A DNA stretch of 30,000 nt from Bigelowiella natans CCMP2755 (lineage: Eukaryota; Cercozoa; Chlorarachniophyceae), in contig ADNK01002937.1 in assembly GCA_000320545.1 (NCBI GenBank), forward strand, positions 2,501-32,500, given 5' to 3'. The notes beneath the pieces are model-generated. The model was not told the origin of the DNA. It did not search any database and was given only the letters and a program-made list of their open reading frames with translations. The translations under genes and the position numbers were made by a program. Positions 23,019 through 30,000 of this stretch are shown here, in pieces (within the stretch, counting starts at the first letter, position 1; each line of letters starts with the position of its first letter).

Positions 23019-24540
23019 GAGGAGGAGGAGGAGGAGGCGGAGGAAGAAGAATCAATTTATCATCAGATAGACACCTTGGCTGCGCGACGTGGATCAGGTT
23101 TGTTCACGAGCCTCAGTAGCGTGTCAGCGTACTCCATGACGTCCTTCGTCCACTCGCGTTTCAACTGCTTTGCCCCCTGGGAGGGGAGAGAGACGTTGTG
23201 ATGTGTGAGAAGATGATGGAAGGAAAGCGAATAAGGAAATCGAAGAAGTAGAGGATACAGAGCTTTCCCAACTAGGAGGGAAGAGGGAATTTTACTTTGT
23301 CACGCAAAAACGAAGGTAACCGTACGTTTTTGCCGGCAGTCCAAGTGCGTGCAACTAGAGCACCCCTTCACCTCCACTATTACTGCTTCTACGACTACTC
23401 CTCCTCCCCCCCCCCTCCCTTTCCTCCTATACTACTTCTACAACTGCTACCTCAGATGAAGAGCGACTTCCGAATCGACCCTGGTGATGAACCAAAAATC
23501 CAACAATAGCACAGTTGTGTCAGTCAGCATCCTATTTATTCATACCCCCCCGCGAAGGAGCGTGGAGCTAGGCGAAGTACCTTATCTGACGCTTTGCGTT
23601 TCATTTGATTCACGTACAGCACTTTGATCAGCCACGTACACCGAAGGAGGCTGATGTCTCTTTTGCAGATTTCGTCCAACAGAGACCTGGTGTTTTCACG
23701 TGGTGACCTGGAGCTATCACACAGCCTGTTGTATAGGATATTACTGTGACCGACAGGATGTGGAACAACTGCAGCTGCTGTTTGTCTTTGATGACTACGA
23801 AAACGCACAGCGACCGAGGTGTGGCTAACCCATTCCCGTTTATTAGTTTGCGAGCTTAGCACTTGAAACTAACACAAACGACACATGGAGGAAACGAGAA
23901 TGGGGAATCATCGATGGTGCTCGGATACCTGCTTGGAATGCTCTCCGCCAATTTATCAAATGGCACCTTTGGGTCTGCGAGGCGGCGGAAGAACCGTTCC
24001 TCGCGCTCCTTATCGCCACTTGCATCGTATTTTATGACAGTTTGCCGACGCTTCTTTGCTCGCCTCAACGGCAAACGTTCGATTCGAGTAAACTAAATAA
24101 TAAAATAATAATATTCTAAGGGAGCAATGCACACGGTGGGATGATGATGAACTCATCGCCGGATTCGTAGTAGCGAAGTTGCAGGGGAAAGGCATTGGCC
24201 GGCTGTAAAATGTAACGACCTCTTTTTGGACAAAGATCCTTTTCTCGCCCATGACGAGGTGTGGATCAATCACCGCATACTCAGTCTGAACAGGATGATA
24301 ATGATGATGATGATGATGTACGTACAACCCAAACTCAGAGGCAGAATCTAGTCTCTCCAAGGGAAAACGAACCCCCTAGACCCTACTTACCTTTTTAAGT
24401 TGAGATGGATAGTGGTAGTAGCCATGTCGGATGTGCCGGGAACCAATATCATTCTCCGTGCACGTAACAGACGGCAAATCGTTGCCGTCGGCGGTAGGCA
24501 AACCTTTTAGCCCACCGATGCCGTAGTCTTCATCATGCAT
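12843..24540 (-). CDS. MED12: Mediator complex subunit 12 (MED12) homologue, very large and repeat-filled
   Basis: MED12 belongs to the nuclear CDK8 kinase module, links cyclin C-CDK8 to Mediator and activates the kinase. The N-terminal Med12 domain is clear: DKLAESIPSR then SLLDEICKRDISLLRCTWLIK and VLYVNQMKRK, matching the family pattern in which a basic stretch and L-R-x-T-W-x-I-K precede Y-x-N-Q. Further down, LLSWQMEEGLLSRSMVLKRV, DIMRYLSMAFGNVPF and FRYDSYFRKLLATGSL follow the family order. Exons I can place: 24540-24391, 24285-24256, 24202-24135, 24063-23929, about 23707-23581, 23176-23075, 22814-22779, 22744-22710, 22587 to about 22480, 22363-22226, 22189-22161, 21876-21610, 21505-21448, 21396-21325. 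Later exons are less exact and include long open stretches down to TGA at 12843. Exonic microsatellites encode Gln, Ser, Gly, Thr, Ala and Glu runs. The C-terminal third could in principle be a separate gene; I think one gene is likelier. Confidence 0.8.
13319..13351. repeat. (CTC)n microsatellite, Glu tract on the minus strand
   Basis: Eleven trinucleotide units, read as GAG on the coding strand of the MED12 gene, giving a run of about eleven Glu. Confidence 0.9.
13828..13871. repeat. (TTG)n/(CTG)n microsatellite, Gln tract in MED12
   Basis: TTG units followed by CTG units; on the minus strand these are CAA and CAG, a tract of about 12 Gln. A second Gln tract from (CTG)n lies at about 17498-17521. 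Confidence 0.9.
14876..17878 (-). other. MED12: Uninterrupted 1000-codon frame in the C-terminal part of the MED12 gene
   Basis: A 3,003-base open frame on the minus strand mixes helical segments with homopolymer runs. Helical parts include KTLEQAADQLYQHLLYQVLS, ECQAVALAALLASAINAGSV, YEHWLCVHRIRALVMIAEAL, WTVAGRRIIEEAMSSRNVWE, YIIIMIATMVQYSIIKPSFV, AFRVMLSCNPHLLRDITIQL and YAQWVASPEEVGLTVARQL, suggesting a helical repeat scaffold as expected for MED12. Runs encoded by simple repeats include a Gln tract (about 17494-17522), Gly, Ser, Thr and Ala tracts. The opposite strand is also largely open because the repeats lack stop codons, but lacks comparable helices. Small in-frame introns could hide inside. 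Confidence 0.6.
17925..18036. repeat. Long imperfect (ATG)n microsatellite
   Basis: About 110 bases of ATG/GTG/ATT units. It lies just 5' of the long C-terminal frame of the MED12 gene and is probably intronic, since minus-strand translation yields only His or Ile runs. Confidence 0.9.
18396..19860 (-). other. MED12: MED12 internal coding stretches with Ser, His and Pro runs
   Basis: Minus-strand frames here include a basic segment (NLKRKKLGG, ANRRKRKKHS) near 19700-19600 that could be a nuclear localisation signal, then helical segments NFTGLEKAIVGVSWSMVLSCLP, SLLGCRSSEKAIETIRTLRS and SADIEAVWSAVSGERKQALE with LPLHLRTELLSKLIRKIVTEHL down to about 18650. Microsatellites translate to Ser and His runs in between. 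I infer these belong to MED12 from strand, order and composition, not from a motif unique to the family. Confidence 0.5.
19194..19275. repeat. (GGT)n and (AGT)n compound microsatellite
   Basis: GGAGGT units pass into AGT/GTA units on the plus strand. Minus-strand reading gives Thr, Tyr or Ser runs depending on frame; probably intronic. Confidence 0.8.
20088..20123. repeat. (GGA)n microsatellite
   Basis: Twelve trinucleotide units. On the minus strand this is a Ser run (TCC) in frame with FRYDSYFRKLL, so it may be coding. Confidence 0.9.
20281..20317. repeat. (ATG)n microsatellite
   Basis: About twelve ATG/GAT units, likely in an intron of the MED12 gene. Confidence 0.9.
20697..20729. repeat. 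(AC)n microsatellite
   Basis: About 16 AC units, preceded by a CT-rich stretch (20629-20675). Confidence 0.95.
21022..21051. repeat. (TA)n microsatellite
   Basis: About 14 TA units, most likely intronic within MED12. Confidence 0.95.
21197..21226. repeat. (CAC)n microsatellite
   Basis: Ten trinucleotide units; on the minus strand GGT, a Gly run if coding. Confidence 0.9.
21882..22020. repeat. Compound (GGA)n-(AGA)n and (AC)n microsatellites
   Basis: GGA units change to AGA units at about 21901-21935, then (AC)n at about 21970-22018. On the minus strand the pyrimidine-rich TCT/TCC block directly precedes the acceptor of exon 21876-21610, so it doubles as a very long polypyrimidine tract. 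Confidence 0.9.
22377..22404. repeat. (AT)n microsatellite
   Basis: About 13 AT units in the intron just 5' of the MED12 exon 22363-22226. Confidence 0.95.
22607..22685. repeat. (GT)n abutting (CT)n compound microsatellite
   Basis: About 17 GT units are followed almost directly by about 17 CT units, inside the intron between MED12 exons 22744-22710 and 22587. Confidence 0.95.
22989..23038. repeat. (GTT)n then (GGA)n microsatellite
   Basis: Ten GTT units followed by GGA units, intronic between MED12 exons 23176-23075 and 22814-22779. Confidence 0.9.
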
Positions 24541-25477
24541 ATTTGGCAAGGAGCTGTGGGGATAAGCCGCTGTTAAATAGAATAGCAACCACAATTATGG
24601 AGAAACCGCAGGAGTGTGGACAACTTCAACAAGACAAAACAGAGCAGCATAGAATTGGCGAGCACTGCCCGTCTTAGCGCGCTCTTCCGATTATGAGTGC
24701 AGTCTGAATCAACTCGTTGGTTTTTTACCCTGTTCAATCCATGGCTTCTTTCTCTTACTTGCGCAGAAGCCGAAGTTCAATCTTCCTCAGCGCCCCCCCC
24801 CACCGTTCGAGCTCCGAAAAAGTTCTTCTGAACCAAACTCGATGAGGCAGTCAGAGTAATGCAAAGGGTTTGCTTTCCCACACTCAGACCTAACGTTGCG
24901 ACTTGGGAGGGTACTTTTCAACATATCACGGTCGAATATATTAATACGACATCACCAAACGCTGATTTTCGGAGAAACAAAGCTTAGGTTCTCGGGAATT
25001 TAATATTCAGATTTTCTAGTGTAAATGACCCAAGCCAGACCCCTTCCAATTTGTTTGAATGCAAATGAAAGTAGCATATTTATGTCAATATTATGGAACA
25101 TTTAAGTGATTTTCTCGCGAATTTTGCACAGCTTTGTTACCCTTTTCCAGTTTTCCCTCTTGGAGTTCTCTGGGAGAGTGCATGCATCCCGGCTGCCAAA
25201 GAAAAACCAAGCGAAGTCTGGAAATCGGAGCCCAAATCCTTGACGATTTATTTTCCCCCCATCCGAATATACATGTCGCATACACAGAACGCACTAGATT
25301 CTTGGGAATTTTGCCATGAAATCCAATCGAAATCAGCCCCATACAAACTCGGATAAACCAGAGCCGTGCGCCGGTCGACCGACGCGCAAGCAAGAAAAGG
25401 CTGACGCAAGGCCAACTGCCTCTCTGTCTCCTTTTAAACTTGTGCCATCATTTAGATAGACTGGCTGAGTATTAATC
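24541..25477. promoter_or_regulatory. Shared upstream region of MED12 and TIM21
   Basis: This 937-base interval separates two divergent start codons and should contain both promoters. I see no recognisable gene. Open frames such as 25091-25393 (minus) lack protein-like features. No clear TATA box was found near either start. Confidence 0.4.
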
Positions 25478-26541
25478 ATGATTCGACTTCCTTTCTGGCG
25501 AGGGCTTCCGCGGTTGGTAGCTCCCTCCTCAGTAGCAAACCAAGCCAACTTACACTTCCGCGTCGTCTTACATCGCAACTTGAGAACAAGGGTGACTCAG
25601 GGTAGACTTCCAGCTGCACTGTTTTCAACGTCGAATGATAGTTCTGCGAAAAACGAAGGCGATGATTCGAAAGCGTTGGAGGAGGCGAAGTCGGGGAGCG
25701 AATTGTCAACAGATGTCGAGGAGGTTCCCGGTGCGCTAGGAATGCCGGCACCTCGTAACACAGAGGACGAGGAGCTTGAAAAACAACTGGTTGGTGGCTA
25801 ATGAATATATTAGTGACTAGTAGAAAGAAATTAACGTCGTCACTAGATTATGTGGGAAAAGGAATGAACCGAATAAACTTCGGAACCTTTTGATGTATGT
25901 TTTTTATAATCTATATGAGACTATCGAAAACTAACAAATGCTACCGCTGCTCGACAAATTCGTCTGTGTTTCGTTGCGATATTTAGTACGTGAAGCCCCC
26001 TGAGAATGCTGTGGAGCACGTTGTCCATGCAACAAAAGAAACATTCAATTATGCTGTTGTAGTTGGAGGCGTAGTTCTTATCGGGGGCTTAGCAGGAACC
26101 CTGTACTACTACCTCTTTTCAAGTTCTGGACCGCAGAAGATATTTGACAACTCGTACCAGCTCGTAAAGATGAATTCGCGAGTAGCCGCGAAAATCGGGA
26201 CTCCAATTGTAGGCAAGCAGGTTTCTCGTCAGAATGGGAGGGTTATGAACTCCATATTTTCTGAGGAATATGAGATCAACGGCCAAATGCACACTAGAAT
26301 AAGATATGTGGTGAAAGGTCCCAGAGGATTAGCAGATATTGATGCAGAGGTACAGAACAACAGTATTATCAAACCTTGCAAGATTTGCGATCTGAACGAT
26401 GACTAATTATAATTTTATGGTTAGGTTGCCATTATCAATGGAAAGACGGAACTCATTGACGTGTTGGCCACATTCGACGATGGATCGTGCTGTCCAATTG
26501 TCGATAAAGGACTTGATTTCGCTTCTGTTCCGTCTTCATGA
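25478..26541 (+). CDS. TIM21: Mitochondrial import inner membrane translocase subunit TIM21
   Basis: Three exons, 25478-25789, 25987-26349 and 26425-26541 (TGA), join in phase 0 and encode 263 residues. TIM21 sits in the mitochondrial inner membrane, contacts TOM22 from the intermembrane space and couples TOM to the TIM23 presequence translocase and the respiratory chain. Residues 1-50 are a basic, Arg/Ser-rich presequence (MIRLPFWRGLPRLVAPSS) followed by an acidic linker. A single membrane helix spans about 126-148 (YAVVVGGVVLIGGLAGTLYYY). The intermembrane-space domain follows with FSSSGPQKIFDNSYQLVKMN, IGTPIVGKQVSRQNGR, and TRIRYVVKGPRGLADIDAEV joined to AIINGKTELIDVLATFDDG, the family's fold. 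The second intron is 75 nt. The position of the helix and the GPRG turn fit TIM21 closely. Confidence 0.93.
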
Positions 26542-27758
26542 CCAAGTCGGCTGAGAGCGTCGGACCGCGGCCCGGGCGTAGAATCTTGTACGGATATTTG
26601 TTAATCAGTATGAACAATCATGCATCACTGCACGTCCAACATATTTATTCTATCTACGATATATGGATTTGACCCTAACTGTCGTTCGAGCGCTACTAAT
26701 CTGGGCTATACACGAGCATGTTGTTCATGAGTGCCATGTGTGTGCATTATGGGTCACACGCTCTAGCGTTGTACGTACATGATCGATGAAGCATCGACCG
26801 AGGTGGTCCAATTGCGACATCTCGACACGCTAACGATGCGACGCGTGCGTGCGTATGCACAATGCACTGCCATATGCACATTGTAAGTTCATTTTGCATG
26901 TGTGGCTGTATATACACATGCACACATGCTAGCTTAGTAGCGTGCATGCGCTACAAACCCATGCCGCAGCTTTGCACTGCTACACTAGCTAGGATGACCC
27001 TTGAAAAAATGTAATTGTTGTTCAATTACATGTGAATATTGCACATATCTACATCGATATATCGATTCGGATGCAACTGGGCCATGCGGAGCTGCTCACA
27101 CCTCTAGACATGTGCACAAGTTTACATCGATGACACCGCCCGCTCGGCATCAATCCTTGCGCGTCATGCATGTATTTGCTCAGGCTACGTACGAGCGCAT
27201 CATAAATATCCAATCCGCGAAATATCGCCGTGCATGCAGATGCGTTCGGCCGGTGCGAAGCCATACCGTTGTGTAGGTGCAAGTAAAGATAAAGCGCATA
27301 AACACCATATGTAGCGATTACTGATCGACACTGACATGAGGGATGGTGCATGATGCGCTATGAACTACTTTAATACGAAACGACTTCTGATTAGACAGAG
27401 AATGACAACACACGTCGCATACACACGAACGAATCTGCGTCAAGCTTATTGAAACTTCTAATCATATTCTATAGTTGCTGCTGGGACGAGAACGGCCCCT
27501 TTAATATCAATGGGGCAGGGGAGGAAATAAAAGGTCAGATAATGATTAGGCAAGTGCGCAGAGGGGGAGCAGATCGAATAGAGATGATAATGGAAATACT
27601 GCAAGCGAATAAAAAAGCACGCAATGCAAATTCGTAGCAGCATATGGCTTCCCCACACACTCCTCGAAAACGGATAAGCGCAATATCACGAGTGGCAGTG
27701 CGTACTCTGGGACGCCATCATCGCTATATTCATGAGCTATCGCGGAACCAAGGCACAA
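26542..27758. other. Intergenic region between convergent TIM21 and P/M-rich genes
   Basis: No gene recognised in 1,217 bases. The part at about 26700-26970 is strikingly rich in CATG and TGCA words. The remainder is AT-leaning with no long open frame of protein-like composition. The 3' UTRs of both neighbours should lie at its ends. Confidence 0.55.
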
Positions 27759-28817
27759 TCAACCTTTTTGCACGGAGTCGTGAGGATGCAGCGCAATCTT
27801 AGATTTCCTGCTGCTCTCCACTCCTTCGGGTGATGAAGAAGAGGTGGAAAGTAGGGTGGGGGATGCTTCTGCAGAAGCGTTGCTCTTGGCGGAAGCTGAA
27901 GCAGCTGCTACCTTGCTAGCTTCTGCTGACTCTGAGGTATCCCTGCTATGATTTTCCCCTTTTCCCTCCTCCTTGCTGACTTGACTGTGAACGTTCCTAA
28001 ACCTTGGCTTGCCATCGGTGTTATTCTTGTTGGAAGGTGTGGAGGCGCTCTTTGTCAATTCTGGCAGCTGCTTCTGATTGCCGCTGCCTTCAGCGTTCTG
28101 TTGCTGGGGCTCCTCCATCACTACAGCCTGGGGAGCACCGCCGTTCGCAGCAGCGTAGTAGCGTGGAAGAAGCCAGTAGTTCTTCGAGGATGGGCTTCCG
28201 TTTTCTGCTGCTTGAGAGAAGAAAGAGGGGGGAGCGCCGGGTGCTAGTCCTGATAGGGAGATGGGGAAAATGGAATGAGAAACAAGACATGAACCATGAA
28301 TATCCCGACCGAATATGCTAGACTAAATCGACATTGTTATGGAAAGTCTCTAAGTGATGCACATCCTCTGTCCCCTCGCCCCTCCTTCTCGATCTCAATT
28401 TGCGACCTGGCCAGGAGATTGGCATGGGAAAGCCTGGAGGGGGGGGCATGAAAGCGACTGGGATCAATTTAGGGGCGTTCGGAGATTTATGGTGCTTCTT
28501 CGCAGTTCCTTCCTTTTCATTCATGTTCTCAACACCCTCGGGCGCTAGATTGACGTTGCCCATCGGCATCATTCCAGGTGGGGGAGGTGGAAAAGCTCCC
28601 ATTGGCATCATAGGTGGTGGCGCCATCATCATACCGGCAGGGGCCACAAAAACGTGTTGCCGCCCTCCTTCGCCAACTTGGCTGCTGCATCGGCTTCTAT
28701 CCCATACATGTTGGCAAAAGCTGACACCGCCGCGGCAGCAGCTGTGTCATGCTTCTTTTTATCGCCTTTCCGGCCCTTACCACCGAACAGGGGGAGAATT
28801 ATATAAATGTGTATTAA

Positions 28818-28859
<42 letters not shown>

Positions 28860-29216
28860 ATCGCCTCCCCCATTCTTTTCTCGAGTATGTATCTATGTTC
28901 TTGAAACAGCATTTAACAACGAACGGCTTTCCTTTTGTCTTCGCCCTACTGAAAGGCTTTCTTCCTCTCCTTTTTTTTCTTCCTCTTCTTCTTGTCATCT
29001 ATAGAAACGCTTCTTTGTCCTTCCTCTTCTTTTTCTTTCTCTTCTTCTTGTCATCTATAGAAACAGCTTCTTTGTCCTTCCTCCCCTCCTACCATCTTTT
29101 TTCTTTTCTTTTCTAAACCCACCTTAATGGCTTGCACGCCCTTCGTTGATGCAGACTCCGTCTCAAGAAATTGAGGAAATGCTGCGATGGATGAATAAAG
29201 TGTTCACGACGCACGA

Positions 29217-29258
<42 letters not shown>

Positions 29259-29745
29259 CCCCCCCTCAATGCACTTTTTAACCATTCATATAAAAACATT
29301 CGTTCTCCATTTAAGTTCACTTTTTTTTCCTTTTTCCTCCTCTTCACTGTACCTGGCTTCAGAGGCTTGTTTGATCCGACTGAAACGGCGGAACTAGGCA
29401 ATGGAGCACGTGGAAAGGCGCCTGGGGGAGGAGGAGCCCCAGCTGCAGCAGCGGCAGCTGCTCCGAGATGCGCTGGGTTTCTGGGATGTGACGAAGAAAT
29501 TGAGTATATATTCATTGGCAGACTCCATTTCTACTCATCGCCGATCTCTCTCTTGATCTCTCTCTTGATCTCTCTCTTCTCTCTCTTTCTCTTGCAATAG
29601 CTATTTCCATCCCCCACTCTTACTCCCCATTCTCAATCATCATTCTACGCAGCGGAAGGGTGTACGTTCCATATGGCCCGGCAATATTTCGGTATCCAGG
29701 GTAAGCGAAGGGAGCCATGGGATGAAACGGATTCACAGCTGTGTC
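27759..29745 (-). CDS. Pro/Met/Ala-rich, Lys-rich protein of unknown function
   Basis: Several minus-strand exons can be seen: about 29745-29666 (PMAPFAYPGYRNIAGPYGT, start possibly ATG 29718), 29480-29353 (phase 2 to 1; Ala run, GAPPPPGAFPRAPLPSS), lysine-rich pieces around 29100-28970 (DKKKRKKKKRKDKEA), about 28780-28650 (KGDKKKHDTAAAAAVSAFAN, MYGIEADAAAKLAKEGGN), then a Met/Pro segment to 28407 (MAPPPMMPMGAFPPPPPGMM) and a last exon 28249-27759 ending TAA/TGA-type stop after DSVQKG. The 28407/28249 join is phase 1 and gives PISWPGLAPGAPPS. The C-terminal exon has KNYWLLPRYYAAANGGAP and a Ser/Glu/Ala-rich tail. Composition resembles nuclear RNA-processing proteins, but I recognise no domain and assign no function. 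The middle exons are uncertain, with a possible frame break at 28648-28652. Confidence 0.55.
28820..28857. repeat. (TA)n microsatellite
   Basis: About 17 TA units, in an apparent intron of the P/M-rich gene. Confidence 0.95.
28985..29097. repeat. Two tandem copies of a unit of about 56 bp
   Basis: Two neighbouring copies begin at 28985 and 29041 with CTTCTTCTTGTCATCTATAG and continue through CTTCTTTGTCCTTCCTC. They differ by one base of length (GAAACGC against GAAACAGC). On the minus strand both encode a lysine/arginine-rich segment. Confidence 0.85.
29219..29255. repeat. (CT)n microsatellite followed by poly-C
   Basis: About 18 CT units then a short C run, in an apparent intron of the P/M-rich gene. 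Further TCTCTCTTGA repeats occur at 29543-29592. Confidence 0.95.
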
Positions 29746-30000
29746 CGCTGTATAAAGTCGCAAGTATGGTGTCAGAGAGGGGAAGTAAGTATATTTGTCA
29801 CATATGCATCATGCGTGTGAGTATTTCGAATGTGAAGCCCAATTATTTAAATTGCGTTTTACGGATAGCAGACACTTCCATCCACAGGGATGATATTAGC
29901 GCTACTTGCTCGCGAATCAGGCGAATCGGGATTCAATAAATTCGCGAGTTGGTGACGACATTAGAATTGTCTTCATTGTTTGTTTTCCGGAAAATGCCAT

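Larger units (their letters stand above)
22161..24540 (-). other. MED12: MED12 N-terminal region with the Med12 domain
   Basis: This is the best conserved part. The first exon begins at ATG 24540 (MHDEDYGIGG) and ends at a strong GTAAGT donor. The exon 24063-23929 encodes a basic patch (RAKKRRQTVIKYD) and a charged helix before VPFDKLAESIPS. Its partner near 23707-23581 carries ISLLRCTWLIKVLYVNQ. Exon 23176-23075 encodes KREWTKDVMEYADTLL. Exons near 22587 and 22363-22226 encode helices EEGLLSRSMVLKRVTDAM and AFVLPLASMLLPELTLSSEL, similar to plant MED12 just after the Med12 domain. The acceptor of the exon near 23707 could also be 23743 or 23686. The exon 2 to exon 3 junction is ambiguous (see findings). 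Confidence 0.8.

Noticed and set aside
24010-24360. Minus frame read straight through as one exon ending in CHKIRCKWR
   Set aside because: It conflicts with the better reading in which introns lead to LQLRYYESGDEFIII and then the basic Med12-domain exon in correct phase.
28400-29116. Plus-strand 238-codon frame
   Set aside because: It runs through a (TA)n repeat and pyrimidine-rich DNA and is antisense to the exon with phase-consistent splicing of the P/M-rich gene.
29673-29939. Plus-strand frame MARQYFGIQGKRREP near the right edge
   Set aside because: It is antisense to the P/M-rich exon (FAYPGYRNIAGPYGT), which splices in phase to the next exon; the plus frame shows no motif.

Overview
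This window is nuclear DNA from an intron-rich eukaryote, not prokaryotic. Most genes are split into short exons with GT-AG introns, often only 41-123 nt long. Microsatellites are everywhere: (ATG)n, (GGA)n, (TA)n, (AC/GT)n, (CT)n and (GTT)n. The gene set (GDP-mannose 3,5-epimerase, OSCA/TMEM63 channel, MED12, TIM21, and a TPR protein with a hydrophobic leader plus basic stretch) suggests a microalga or related protist, perhaps one with a complex plastid. The species cannot be named from this sequence alone. I saw no rRNA, tRNA, CRISPR array or viral gene.

Layout, left to right. 1-681 (-): 5' end of an FAD-binding oxidoreductase, continuing off the left edge. 1273-4418 (+): ten-exon TPR protein, head-to-head with the FAD gene. 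5288-6007 (-): intronless gene for an unrecognised protein with a mitochondrial-type N-terminus, head-to-head with GME. 6467-7543 (+): intronless GDP-mannose 3,5-epimerase, the enzyme leading to GDP-L-galactose for ascorbate or polysaccharide synthesis. 7930-11667 (-): OSCA/TMEM63-type membrane channel, rebuilt here as 22 frame-consistent exons encoding 772 residues. 11668-12842: gene-poor block with no recognisable gene. 12843-24540 (-): a very large MED12 (Mediator kinase-module) gene whose exons and introns are filled with microsatellites. 25478-26541 (+): TIM21, three exons, head-to-head with MED12. 26542-27758: CATG-rich intergenic DNA. 27759 to about 29745 (-): Pro/Met/Ala-rich, Lys-rich protein of unknown function.

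The genes are unrelated housekeeping genes and form no pathway or operon: transcription (MED12), mitochondrial import (TIM21), nucleotide-sugar metabolism (GME), membrane mechanosensing or ion transport (OSCA-like). The most unusual features are the repeat-swollen MED12, the contrast between the 22-exon channel gene and the intronless GME beside it, and two places where a run of five A/T coincides with an apparent frame break. Exon models were made by hand from splice signals, reading-frame phase and family resemblance; no alignment or transcript data were available.
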